In this document: positions 1 to 5,966 of the stretch, in pieces
Numbering within the stretch: the first letter of the stretch is position 1
How the letters are laid out: each line of letters opens with the position of its first letter
DNA from: Planctomycetota bacterium
GTDB taxonomy: Bacteria > Planctomycetota > Phycisphaerae > Phycisphaerales > SM1A02
Direction of reading: 5' to 3'
Length of the DNA stretch: 8,428 nucleotides
NCBI GenBank assembly: GCA_027295365.1
Contig: JAPULD010000408.1
Location: forward strand, 1-8,428
Program-made: the position numbers and the translations under genes
The notes under the pieces: model-generated
What the model was told of the DNA's origin: nothing
Seen by the model: the letters and a program-made list of their open reading frames with translations, nothing else
The model's database searches: none

Positions 1-338
1 TCAAAAAAGGCGATTCGGTGATCATTACGGCGGGCAACGACAAGGGTGTGGTCGGTGAGATTCTCGCCGTGAACACCAAGCAGGATCGTGTCCTCGTCCA
101 AGGCGTCAATGTGCGATCCAAGCACATCAAGCCCTCGCAGGCCAATCCCCAGGGCGGCATCATCCAGAAGGAAATGCCCGTCCACATGAGCAACGTAAGT
201 CCGGTCGTGGATGGCAAGCCCTCCCGCGTCCGGTTCGAGACCAAGGCCGATGGATCGAAGGTGCGCGTCGCTGTCCGAAACGGCAACGAGCTGCACACCC
301 TCCATGGTCCCAAAAGCAAGAAGACTGAGACGAAGTGA
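1..338 (+). CDS. rplX: 50S ribosomal protein L24 (5' end missing)
   Basis: L24 binds near the 5' end of 23S rRNA and helps start assembly of the large subunit. The reading frame is open from the left edge: the codons before the first in-window GTG (position 18) read KKGDSVIITAGNDKG, the usual L24 N-terminal KOW motif. The gene therefore begins outside the window and GTG 18 is not its start. 111 complete residues are visible. The conserved NPQGGI segment and the HMSNV stretch follow in the usual order, and the protein ends with a basic KSKKTETK tail. Only the first few residues appear to be missing. rplE follows after 52 bp, the normal spc order. Identification is secure. Confidence 0.96.
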   Translation, partial: KKGDSVIITAGNDKGVVGEILAVNTKQDRVLVQGVNVRSKHIKPSQANPQGGIIQKEMPVHMSNVSPVVDGKPSRVRFETKADGSKVRVAVRNGNELHTLHGPKSKKTETK

Positions 339-350
339 GCTCCGCGGAGC
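339..350 (+). repeat. Palindrome right after the rplX stop
   Basis: The 12-base perfect palindrome GCTCCGCGGAGC begins at the base after the rplX TGA. As RNA it could fold into a 4-bp stem with a CGCG loop, or pair between two molecules. No T-run follows, so it does not look like an intrinsic terminator. Confidence 0.55.
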
Positions 351-363
351 CAATGAACGACAC

Positions 364-378
364 GGTCCGACTCGGACC
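364..378 (+). repeat. Hairpin upstream of rplE
   Basis: GGTCC (364-368) pairs with GGACC (374-378) around the loop GACTC. The stem could be stretched to 6 bp with a 3-base loop. It lies between the rplX stop and the rplE Shine-Dalgarno (AGGA, 384-387) and has no T-run after it. It is one of several such gap hairpins in this cluster. Confidence 0.6.
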
Positions 379-390
379 TGAACAGGAAGC

Positions 391-984
391 ATGACGATGG
401 TTGCCACAACCGAAAAACCCAGATTGGAAGCCCTGTACCGGGACACTGTCGCCGAAAAGGTGAAACAGGAGTTCGGGCTCAAGAACATTCACGAACTGCC
501 TCGGATCCAGAAGATCGTGGTGAACTGTGGAATCGGCAAGCAACTGGAGAACCAGAAGCTCAAGGCCGACATCCGTGACACCGTCACCTCCACGTTGTCC
601 ACCATCTCCGGACAGCGACCGATCGAAATCATCGCTCGCAAGTCCGTCTCGAACTTCAAGGTTCGGGAAGGCGCACCTTCGGCCTTCATGGTGACGATGC
701 GTCGCGACAAGATGTGGCACTTCCTTGATCGCCTGATCAACCTGGCCGTGCCCCGCATCAAGGACTTCCGAGGCCTCAAGGACAAGTCGTTCGATCAGAG
801 CGGCAACTATTCCATGGGTCTCACCGAGCAGGCGGTCTGGCCGGAAATCAACATGGCCAAAGTCAACTTCACGCATGGCATGCACATCAACGTGGTGTTC
901 AGCAACTCCACCCCTGAAATGAGCAAGTTCGTCTTGAAGGAACTTGGCATGCCGTTCGTCCGGCGGGAAACCGACTCGAACTGA
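391..984 (+). CDS. rplE: 50S ribosomal protein L5
   Basis: L5 is part of the 5S rRNA complex in the central protuberance of the large subunit, with L18 as partner. The 197 residues carry the family landmarks in order: LPRIQKIVVNCGIG near residues 37-50, SGQRP near 73-77, ARKSVSNFKVREG near 82-94, FLDRLINLAVPRIKDFRG near 111-128, GNYSMGL near 138-144 and ELGMPF near 184-189. Length is slightly above the usual 179-185, mostly at the N-terminus. Two in-frame ATGs compete, at 391 and 397. The AGGA at 384-387 is only 3 bases from the first but 9 from the second, so translation may start at 397 (MVATTEKPRL). The function is not in doubt. Confidence 0.97.
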   Translation: MTMVATTEKPRLEALYRDTVAEKVKQEFGLKNIHELPRIQKIVVNCGIGKQLENQKLKADIRDTVTSTLSTISGQRPIEIIARKSVSNFKVREGAPSAFMVTMRRDKMWHFLDRLINLAVPRIKDFRGLKDKSFDQSGNYSMGLTEQAVWPEINMAKVNFTHGMHINVVFSNSTPEMSKFVLKELGMPFVRRETDSN

Positions 985-993
985 TTGATACAA

Positions 994-1012
994 CGGTGAA
1001 TCGGATTCACCG
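994..1012 (+). repeat. Perfect hairpin upstream of rpsN
   Basis: CGGTGAA (994-1000) pairs perfectly with TTCACCG (1006-1012) around TCGGA; the stem can be extended to 8 bp with a CGG loop. It fills the middle of the 42-bp rplE-rpsN gap and ends just before the rpsN Shine-Dalgarno-like AGAAAGG (1014-1020). No T-run follows, so it is not a classical terminator. Confidence 0.7.
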
Positions 1013-1026
1013 CAGAAAGGCTTGAA

Positions 1027-1212
1027 ATGGCAAGTAAACGCGTCTTCGCGAAAATGAAAAAGACCCCCAAGTATTCCACCCGCAAGATGAATCGGTGCCA
1101 GATCACAGGTCGGGCCCGCAGCGTGTATCGCAAGTTCGGCATAAGTCGAATCGTGCTTCGCGAACTGGCCTTGCAGGGAATGATTCCCGGCATGCGAAAG
1201 GCAAGTTGGTAA
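1027..1212 (+). CDS. rpsN: 30S ribosomal protein S14, short form lacking the zinc ligands
   Basis: S14 sits in the head of the small subunit near S3 and S10. The 61-residue length, the central RARSVYRKFGISRI segment and the terminal GMIPGMRKASW match the short 'type Z' form, which normally binds zinc through C24, C27, C40 and C43. Here residue 24 is Cys, but 27 is Thr, 40 is Ser and 43 is Val, with no gaps needed in the alignment. A tetrahedral zinc site is therefore very unlikely. This is a short zinc-less (C-minus) S14. The start is supported by AGAAAGG at 1014-1020, 6 bases before the ATG. It lies between rplE and rpsH, as is normal. Family assignment is secure; loss of zinc binding is inferred from the residues. 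Confidence 0.96.
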   Translation: MASKRVFAKMKKTPKYSTRKMNRCQITGRARSVYRKFGISRIVLRELALQGMIPGMRKASW

Positions 1213-1238
1213 ACGAGGGTGAAAGTAGATTCAACGGC

Positions 1239-1254
1239 GGCGATCCCAATCGCC
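1239..1254 (+). repeat. Hairpin upstream of rpsH
   Basis: GGCGAT (1239-1244) pairs with ATCGCC (1249-1254) around the 4-base loop CCCA. It lies in the 56-bp rpsN-rpsH gap, 4 bases before the rpsH Shine-Dalgarno GGAG (1259-1262). No T-run follows. Confidence 0.6.
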
Positions 1255-1268
1255 CTGTGGAGTAGGAA

Positions 1269-1667
1269 ATGAGCCAGCAAGATCTCACAGCCGACATGTT
1301 GACCCGGATCCGCAATGCGGTCCGCAACCAAGCAAAAACGGTGCGTTGCCTGAACAACAAATTGAATCAGGGCGTCGCACAGGTTCTGCAGGATGAAGGC
1401 TACATCAACGGATTCAATGTCATCGACGATGGTCATCAAGGCCAGCTCGACGTCAAGCTCAAGTACGGGCAGCGCGGCGAGAAGGTCATTGGCAGCATCA
1501 CCAGGGTCTCAAAGCCCGGATGCCGTCGCTACAGCAAGTTTGGCGATCTGCCTCGACCCCTCCAGGGGCTCGGCATCGCCATTGTTTCGACCAGCAGCGG
1601 CGTCATGAGCGACCGCATGTGTCGCGAAAAGCGTGTCGGCGGCGAAGTCGTCGCCATCGTCACCTGA
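1269..1667 (+). CDS. rpsH: 30S ribosomal protein S8
   Basis: S8 binds helix 21 of 16S rRNA early in small-subunit assembly; in E. coli it is also the translational repressor of the spc operon. The 132 residues match the family in length. The N-terminal DMLTRIRNAVRN (9-20), central GSITRVSKPG (75-84) and C-terminal STSSGVMSDR (107-116) and VGGEVVAIV (123-131) stretches are all diagnostic. GGAG at 1259-1262, 6 bases before the ATG, supports the start. rplF follows after 27 bp. Whether S8 represses this operon cannot be seen; in E. coli its target lies around the start of rplE, a gap that here also holds inverted repeats. Confidence 0.97.
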   Translation: MSQQDLTADMLTRIRNAVRNQAKTVRCLNNKLNQGVAQVLQDEGYINGFNVIDDGHQGQLDVKLKYGQRGEKVIGSITRVSKPGCRRYSKFGDLPRPLQGLGIAIVSTSSGVMSDRMCREKRVGGEVVAIVT

Positions 1668-1694
1668 CCGAAGAGCATCGAGGAGCGAGCAACC

Positions 1695-2252
1695 ATGTCC
1701 CGCATCGGTAAAAAACCCATCGACGTCCCGGCCAGCGTCAAGGTGTCCATTGACACCAAGGCGAACGCCATCCATGTCGAAGGGCCAAAAGGCAAGCTGG
1801 AGTATTCCTGGCATACCTTTGTCAGCGTGTCCTGGAACGAAGATGAGAAGAAGATCATCTGCAGTATCCCCGAGGACATGTTGGGCAATCGAAAGGTTCG
1901 TGCCCAGTGGGGCACCACCCGAGCCAGAATCCAGAACATGATCACTGGCGTGGTTGACGGATACTCAAAGCGGATGGAAATCATCGGCGTGGGTTGGAAT
2001 GCCAAGCCCCTGGGCAAGCAGATTCAGCTCAATATCGGGTTCTGCCATCCCGTGAACATGACCCCGCCTCCCGGCGTCGAGTTCGCCATCGAGAAAACGT
2101 TCATCACCATCACCGGGATCGACAAGCATCTGGTGGGGCAATTCGCCGCGAACATTCGCGCCAATCGTCCCCCCGAACCCTACAAGGGAAAAGGCATCCG
2201 CTACGTCGGCGAATACGTCATCCGCAAGCAAGGCAAGGTCTTCGGCGCCTGA
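1695..2252 (+). CDS. rplF: 50S ribosomal protein L6
   Basis: L6 lies near the factor-binding region of the large subunit, by the sarcin-ricin loop. The protein begins MSRIGKKPIDVP, the standard L6 opening, and has the two tandem L6 domains (about residues 11-82 and 90-168). The second holds the family signature EPYKGKGIRY at 161-170 and ends VIRKQGKVFGA. At 185 residues it has the normal length. The first domain carries some unusual side chains (YSWHTFVSVSW at 37-47) but is otherwise intact. AGGAG at 1681-1685, 9 bases before the ATG, fixes the start. The gap to rpsH is 27 bp, short and without a clear hairpin. Confidence 0.97.
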   Translation: MSRIGKKPIDVPASVKVSIDTKANAIHVEGPKGKLEYSWHTFVSVSWNEDEKKIICSIPEDMLGNRKVRAQWGTTRARIQNMITGVVDGYSKRMEIIGVGWNAKPLGKQIQLNIGFCHPVNMTPPPGVEFAIEKTFITITGIDKHLVGQFAANIRANRPPEPYKGKGIRYVGEYVIRKQGKVFGA

Positions 2253-2277
2253 TTTCGCCACGGAGGTTTCAAGTATC

Positions 2278-2640
2278 ATGGATCGCAACAAACTCAAAGA
2301 CAAACAATGGCGCAGGCGGAAGACCGGCATCCGCAAACGCATCTTCGGGATGCCCGGCCGACCAAGGCTGACCGTCTATCGCAGCAACAAGCACATTTAC
2401 GCTCAGGTCATCGACGACCTGGCGGGTCGCACCCTCGCCCACGCCTGCTCCAACGAGAAGGACGTGAGCGTGGATCAGGGCGGCAATTGCGATGCGGCCA
2501 CTGCCGTCGGCAAGAAGCTCGCCGAAAGGGCGAGTCAGGCCGGCATCACCGCCGTCTCGTTCGACCGCAACGGTTTTCGGTATCACGGCCGCGTGAAGGC
2601 CCTGGCCGATGCAGCCCGAGAAGGTGGTTTGAAGTTCTGA
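2278..2640 (+). CDS. rplR: 50S ribosomal protein L18
   Basis: L18 binds 5S rRNA and, with L5, attaches it to the large subunit. The 120 residues have a basic N-terminal arm (residues 1-23), then the RNA-binding core beginning GRPRLTVYRSNKHIYAQVIDD (27-47), the helix around AVGKKLAERA (76-85), and the near-invariant C-terminus with FDRNGFRYHGRVKALA followed by DAAREGGLKF. GGAGG at 2262-2266, 11 bases before the ATG, is the ribosome binding site. Position between rplF and rpsE is canonical. Nothing unusual was seen. Confidence 0.97.
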   Translation: MDRNKLKDKQWRRRKTGIRKRIFGMPGRPRLTVYRSNKHIYAQVIDDLAGRTLAHACSNEKDVSVDQGGNCDAATAVGKKLAERASQAGITAVSFDRNGFRYHGRVKALADAAREGGLKF

Positions 2641-2642
2641 TT

Positions 2643-2655
2643 CCGCTCCCGGCGG
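2643..2655 (+). repeat. Short GC hairpin upstream of rpsE
   Basis: CCGC (2643-2646) can pair with GCGG (2652-2655) around TCCCG, just after the rplR stop and before the rpsE Shine-Dalgarno. At 4 bp it could be chance; it is listed because stronger hairpins occupy the same position in neighbouring gaps. Confidence 0.25.
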
Positions 2656-2676
2656 CTCAATGAAGAAGGCAGACAC

Positions 2677-3453
2677 ATGGCAGAAATGCTCGACGAATCA
2701 CAATCATTGGAATCCTCCACAGTCGGCGTGTATCGAACCGCCGCCACGGTCAAGGGTGGCCGGCGATTCAGCTTTTCATCGCTGGTCGTCGTGGGCGATA
2801 AACAAGGCAACGTTGGCATCGGGTATGGCAAGGCCAACCAGGTGCCGCCCGCCATTGAAAAGGCACAGAAGGAAGCCAAGCGCCGAATGCGCAACTTCCC
2901 GATGACCGGCAGCACCATCCCCCACGAAGTGACGGGACGGTTCGGGGCCTGCAGTGTGCGGTTGATGCCCGCCTCCCCCGGTACGGGCATCATCGCCGGT
3001 TCCGCCGTTCGCGCGCCGCTGGAGATGATGGGACTGCAAGACTGCATGACCAAGTCCTTCGGTTCGCGAAACGGAAAGAACCTGGTCAAGGCAGTCATGA
3101 ACGGTCTTGAGCAGCTTCGCTCGAAGGAAATGATCGCCAGCCTGCGTGGCGTCGAATTGGGCGACACGATGGTGGAGGAATCCATCGAACGCAGCCATGC
3201 GTTCCTGAAGAAGGCGGCGCCGGTTGTCGAAGCCGCCCCTTCGAAGCCCAAGGCCCCCAGCAAGCCCAAGGCCCCCAGCAAGCCTGAGGCCAGGAAGCCC
3301 GAGCCCACGCCGGTGAAGGCCGAAGCGGAGAAGACTGAAAAACCCGAGGCTCCGAAAGACGAAGTCAAAAAGACTGACGCCCCCGAGGCAGCCCCGGCCG
3401 CTGAAGCCAAGACCGAAACCGATTCGGCTTCCGAAGCGAAGGGCGAGGAATAA
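2677..3453 (+). CDS. rpsE: 30S ribosomal protein S5 with long low-complexity C-terminal tail
   Basis: S5 lines the mRNA entry side of the small subunit and affects decoding accuracy. Residues about 15-80 form the double-stranded-RNA-binding-like S5 domain (TVKGGRRFSFSSLVVVGD at 24-41, then GIGYGKA). Residues about 90-155 form the second domain with PASPGTGIIAGSAVRAPLE and the FGSRNGKNLVKAV stretch. Bacterial S5 usually ends near residue 165-170. This one runs to 258, with about 78 extra residues rich in Ala, Pro, Lys and Glu, including a repeated KPKAPS unit. The reading frame is continuous, so this is a real extension and not a frameshift. A weak AAGAAGG (2663-2669) lies 7 bases before the ATG. 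rpmD, which often follows rpsE, is absent. Confidence 0.97.
   Translation: MAEMLDESQSLESSTVGVYRTAATVKGGRRFSFSSLVVVGDKQGNVGIGYGKANQVPPAIEKAQKEAKRRMRNFPMTGSTIPHEVTGRFGACSVRLMPASPGTGIIAGSAVRAPLEMMGLQDCMTKSFGSRNGKNLVKAVMNGLEQLRSKEMIASLRGVELGDTMVEESIERSHAFLKKAAPVVEAAPSKPKAPSKPKAPSKPEARKPEPTPVKAEAEKTEKPEAPKDEVKKTDAPEAAPAAEAKTETDSASEAKGEE
3244..3279 (+). repeat. 18-bp tandem repeat inside the rpsE tail
   Basis: Two identical 18-base units (AAGCCCAAGGCCCCCAGC at 3244-3261 and 3262-3279) encode KPKAPS twice, and a diverged third copy (KPEARK) follows from 3280. The pattern suggests that part of the S5 tail grew by slippage or in-frame duplication. Confidence 0.85.
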
Positions 3454-3460
3454 ATTTTTT

Positions 3461-3489
3461 CGGGTCTCCACCATGCATGGAGAGACCCG
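3461..3489 (+). repeat. Strong hairpin in the rpsE-rplO gap
   Basis: CGGG (3461-3464) and TCTCCA (3465-3470) pair with TGGAGA (3478-3483) and CCCG (3486-3489), leaving loop CCATGCA and a 2-base GA bulge. That makes 10 bp of stem. A T6 run lies before the hairpin, not after, so it is not a terminator on the + strand. It occupies the place where rpmD would be in many bacteria. Confidence 0.7.
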
Positions 3490-3499
3490 CGACCAACGA

Positions 3500-3511
3500 A
3501 CCCGAAAGGGT
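3500..3511 (+). repeat. GNRA-type mini-hairpin abutting the rplO Shine-Dalgarno
   Basis: ACCC (3500-3503) pairs with GGGT (3508-3511) closed by GAAA, a GNRA tetraloop sequence. The next four bases are the rplO Shine-Dalgarno GGAG (3512-3515). A stable small stem here could stack on, or compete with, ribosome loading. Confidence 0.45.
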
Positions 3512-3515
3512 GGAG
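3512..3515 (+). promoter_or_regulatory. Ribosome binding site deciding the rplO start
   Basis: GGAG lies 11 bases before ATG 3527. It supports that start over the upstream in-frame ATG at 3473, which falls inside the loop of the 3461-3489 hairpin and has no binding site. Confidence 0.6.
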
Positions 3516-3526
3516 TGTTCGTCATC

Positions 3527-4042
3527 ATGATGATCCATGAGATCACAGTTCAGGTAGGCAAATACAAGGCGCGCAAGCGTGTTGGTCGAGGTCACGGCAG
3601 TGGCAGCGGCAAAACCGCGGGTCGAGGTCACAAGGGTGCCAAGAGTCGGGCCGGCTTCAGCCGTCGTCCCGGTTTCGAGGGTGGCCAGATGTCCTTCATT
3701 CGTCGCATGCCCAAGCGTGGCTTTACCAACGCCCCGTTCAAGACCCTGTACCACATCGTCAACCTTCAGGATCTTGAAGGTCGCCTTGATGACGGGGCCG
3801 AGGTCAATATCCAGGTCTTGGTCGATGCCGGGCTCATTCGCGATATCAAGCGACCCTTGAAAGTGCTGGGCCAAGGCGAACTGACCAAGAAGTTCACCGT
3901 GACGGCAGAGAAATTCTCAGCCTCGGCCAAGAAGAAGATCGAGGATGCCGGTGGTTCGGTCACGGAAATCAAGCGGGTCAAATGGATGCGTGATCGATCC
4001 AAACCCAAGAAGACGAAATCGGCGCCAGTGAAGTCCGAATAA
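3527..4042 (+). CDS. rplO: 50S ribosomal protein L15
   Basis: L15 is a late-assembly protein of the large subunit with a long basic N-terminal extension threading through 23S rRNA. With the start at 3527 the protein is 171 residues. After MMIHEITVQVGKYKARK come the family landmarks RVGRGHGSGSGKTAGRGHKG (18-37), SRRPGFEGGQM (45-55) and RMPKRGF (60-66). The C-terminal globular part ends near VTEIKR at about 150. A basic tail of about 21 residues (KPKKTKSAPVKSE) exceeds the usual 144-150-residue length. ATG 3530 directly follows ATG 3527 and could serve instead. The frame is open further upstream, but that part has no L15 similarity. secY follows after 43 bp, the classic arrangement. Confidence 0.96.
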   Translation: MMIHEITVQVGKYKARKRVGRGHGSGSGKTAGRGHKGAKSRAGFSRRPGFEGGQMSFIRRMPKRGFTNAPFKTLYHIVNLQDLEGRLDDGAEVNIQVLVDAGLIRDIKRPLKVLGQGELTKKFTVTAEKFSASAKKKIEDAGGSVTEIKRVKWMRDRSKPKKTKSAPVKSE

Positions 4043-4048
4043 CCTGAA

Positions 4049-4066
4049 TCTGCCCTCTCGGGCAGA
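4049..4066 (+). repeat. Perfect hairpin upstream of secY
   Basis: TCTGCCC (4049-4055) pairs perfectly with GGGCAGA (4060-4066) around the loop TCTC. It sits between the rplO stop (4040-4042) and the secY Shine-Dalgarno AGGTGGAG (4068-4075), one base away from it. No T-run follows. Confidence 0.7.
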
Positions 4067-4085
4067 CAGGTGGAGACGAACGTCC

Positions 4086-5489
4086 ATGCTGCAGGCTGTC
4101 ATCAACATTTTCAAGATTCCGGAACTGCGAAACCGGGTGCTCTTCACGCTGAGCATGCTCGGGATCTATCGTCTCGGATTCTGGATCCCCATTCCCGGAA
4201 TCGACCAGGCCCAACTGGTCGAGGCGGCTGCGAAGGCCACGGAAAATGCCTCCGGGTTCGGCAAGATCCTTCAATACGCCTCGATCTTCTCGGGCGGATC
4301 ATTCAGCCAATCCACGATCTTCGGCCTGGGCATCATGCCCTACATCACGGCCGCCATCATCTTCCAGTTGCTCCAGACCGCGGTCCCGCGTCTCCAGGAA
4401 CTGAAGAAGGAGGGGGCTTCTGGGCAACAAAAGATCACGGAGTGGACACGCTTCGCCACGGTTGGCATGTGTTTGATCCAGGCCTTCATGTGGATGAAAT
4501 TCCTGACGGCCCAGAATCTGGTGCAGGTCGAATTTCTTTCCTCAAACAATATCGTGCTGTTCTACCTCACCGGCATCACTTGCCTGATGGCCGGCAGTCT
4601 CTTCCTCATGTGGCTTGGCGAGCAGATCGACAAGTACGGCATCGGGAATGGGGTTTCGCTCATTCTCACCGCGGGCATCATCTCCAGAATGCCGCTCGCA
4701 TTCCGGTATGTCTGGGACAACTTTGATGCCAGCCAGCAATCCGGTGATGTTGGCAAGATCGGGGTCATGGGCATCATCTTCCTGCTGGGAGCGTTTGTCC
4801 TGGTGGTCGCGGGAGCGATCCTGATCACCGTCGCCCAAAGACGGATTCCGATTCAGCAGGCCAAGCACACCCGGGGCCGCAAGGTCTTCGGTGGCCAGAA
4901 GCATTACCTGCCCCTGCGGGTCAATCACGCCGGGGTCATGCCCATCATCTTCGCCAGTTCGTTGATGATCTTTCCCTCGGCGTTCTTCGGGTATTTGAGC
5001 ACCGCGGCCGGCCAGACCAATCCTGAAGGTTGGTGGTTTTCGTTCACCAATTTCCTCAATGCGAATTTCGGCATCGGGGAATACCCCTACGTCATCATCG
5101 AGATCATCCTGATCTACTTCTTCAGCTACTTCTGGACGACCGTCGTCTTCAGCCCCGAAGACATGTCCAAGCAACTCCGCGACAATGGCAGTTTCATTCC
5201 CGGTCTCAGGCCCGGGCCCCGCACCGCGGAATATCTGGAGACCGTCGTCGAGCGAATCACGTACGTCGGGGCGGGATTCCTGGCCATCATTGCGGTCATC
5301 CCCTCGATCATCACCAAGCACATGGGCATTCCCATGATGGTTTCGAGCTTCCTGGGGGGGACCGGTTTACTCATCGTGGTCAGCGTGGGACTTGATCTGA
5401 TCCAACGGATCGAAGCCAACCTGCTGATGCGGAATTACCCCGGCTTCCTGAGCGGTGGAGACACGATCCGGAGCCGTCGAGGGTCATGA
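4086..5489 (+). CDS. secY: Preprotein translocase channel subunit SecY
   Basis: SecY is the ten-helix channel of the SecYEG translocon, which exports unfolded preproteins with SecA and inserts membrane proteins with docked ribosomes. The 467 residues show ten hydrophobic stretches: roughly 17-37, 77-98, 121-141, 155-177, 186-205, 224-250, 282-303, 333-355, 392-410 and 414-438. The plug region around residues 60-75 precedes helix 2. The cytosolic loop with RRIPIQQAKHTRGRKVFGG (252-270) and the C5 loop with SFIPGLRPGPRTAEYLE (369-385), which contact ribosome and SecA in other species, are intact. The C-terminal ANLLMRNYPGFL is typical. GGAG at 4072-4075, 10 bases upstream, gives the start. adk and map, its frequent downstream neighbours, are not here. 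Confidence 0.98.
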   Translation: MLQAVINIFKIPELRNRVLFTLSMLGIYRLGFWIPIPGIDQAQLVEAAAKATENASGFGKILQYASIFSGGSFSQSTIFGLGIMPYITAAIIFQLLQTAVPRLQELKKEGASGQQKITEWTRFATVGMCLIQAFMWMKFLTAQNLVQVEFLSSNNIVLFYLTGITCLMAGSLFLMWLGEQIDKYGIGNGVSLILTAGIISRMPLAFRYVWDNFDASQQSGDVGKIGVMGIIFLLGAFVLVVAGAILITVAQRRIPIQQAKHTRGRKVFGGQKHYLPLRVNHAGVMPIIFASSLMIFPSAFFGYLSTAAGQTNPEGWWFSFTNFLNANFGIGEYPYVIIEIILIYFFSYFWTTVVFSPEDMSKQLRDNGSFIPGLRPGPRTAEYLETVVERITYVGAGFLAIIAVIPSIITKHMGIPMMVSSFLGGTGLLIVVSVGLDLIQRIEANLLMRNYPGFLSGGDTIRSRRGS

Positions 5490-5518
5490 TCAACGCTCGA
5501 ACCATCCCGATTCCACCA

Positions 5519-5546
5519 TTGTCCGGATCAGGGCGAGGGCTATACT
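5519..5546 (+). promoter_or_regulatory. Candidate sigma70-type promoter for infA-rpmJ-rpsM-rpsK
   Basis: TTGTCC (5519-5524) and TATACT (5541-5546) are separated by 16 bp. The -10 box matches the TATAAT consensus at five of six bases and the -35 box matches TTGACA at four of six. It lies 30 bp after the secY stop in the second-largest category of gap in the window, facing infA. Transcription would start near 5553 and give an infA leader of about 168 bases. This is inferred from consensus only. Confidence 0.5.
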
Positions 5547-5554
5547 TCGTTCAA

Positions 5555-5568
5555 CCCGCTCAGGCGGG
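5555..5568 (+). repeat. Hairpin at the expected start of the infA transcript
   Basis: CCCGC (5555-5559) pairs with GCGGG (5564-5568) around TCAG. It would form at the very 5' end of a transcript from the TATACT promoter candidate, where a stem can protect mRNA from decay. No T-run follows. Confidence 0.5.
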
Positions 5569-5578
5569 CCTCGTGCCG

Positions 5579-5594
5579 GCCGCCCCGAAGCGGC
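5579..5594 (+). repeat. Second hairpin in the secY-infA gap
   Basis: GCCGC (5579-5583) pairs with GCGGC (5590-5594) around CCCGAA. Only ATTT follows, too weak for a confident intrinsic terminator. The rest of the gap (5595-5720) shows no conserved gene. Confidence 0.45.
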
Positions 5595-5720
5595 ATTTCC
5601 GGATTTCACGTGGACTTCAATTCAGGATGAATGGCCCCCATGGGTCTGGGTCGTTCTTTTGGACGCCCCGGAAAAGGGCCTTTGGAGATCGAATTACGGT
5701 CGATTGACCGGAAAGTGCTT

Positions 5721-5936
5721 ATGGCCAAGGAAGAGAAAATCACGCTTGACGCCGAGGTCGTGGACGCATTGCCCGACGCAAGATTCCGAGTCAAGCTTGA
5801 GAACAACCAGGAAATCCTGGCCTACATCAGCGGGAAGATGCGTAAGTTTTACATCCGCATCCTGCCCGGCGACAAGGTGCGGGTTGAAATGAGCCCTTAC
5901 GACATGACCAAGGGCCGCATAGTCTACCGCCACTGA
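5721..5936 (+). CDS. infA: Translation initiation factor IF-1
   Basis: IF-1 binds the A site of the small subunit and, with IF-2 and IF-3, helps select the initiator tRNA. From ATG 5721 the product is 71 residues, the standard length, with a single OB-fold. It opens MAKEEKITLDAEVVDALPDA, and carries the invariant ISGKMRKFYIRILPGDKV (36-53) and SPYDMTKGRIVYRH (58-71). The frame is open further upstream to an ATG at 5631, but the added 30 residues have no IF-1 similarity and are not accepted. A modest GGAAAG at 5710-5715 lies 5 bases before the start. The 231-bp gap to secY suggests that infA begins a separately promoted transcript. Confidence 0.97.
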   Translation: MAKEEKITLDAEVVDALPDARFRVKLENNQEILAYISGKMRKFYIRILPGDKVRVEMSPYDMTKGRIVYRH

Positions 5937-5966
5937 CATTGAACACATCGTGCGAGACGAATCGAC

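Noticed and set aside
160..993. 277-codon open frame on the minus strand opposite rplX and rplE
   Set aside because: It lies antisense to two certain ribosomal-protein genes, its product resembles no family I know, and GC-rich coding DNA commonly leaves such open antisense frames.
3454..3489. T6 run plus hairpin as a terminator after rpsE
   Set aside because: The T-run precedes the hairpin on the + strand; on the minus strand it would read as A's, so neither direction fits an intrinsic terminator.
3473..3526. Earlier rplO start at ATG 3473
   Set aside because: That ATG lies in a hairpin loop without a ribosome binding site, and the added 18 residues have no L15 similarity.
4542..5321. 259-codon minus-strand open frame opposite secY
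   Set aside because: The product is rich in Asp, Glu, Gly and Arg with no domain-like pattern, as expected from the reverse of membrane-protein codons.
5486..5707. 73-codon frame whose ATG overlaps the secY stop (ATGA)
   Set aside because: The overlap looks like translational coupling, but no Shine-Dalgarno precedes it, the product has no recognisable features, and it covers the promoter candidate and hairpins.
5631..5720. N-terminal extension of IF-1 from ATG 5631
   Set aside because: IF-1 is a highly conserved protein of about 71 residues beginning MAKE; the extra 30 residues do not resemble it.
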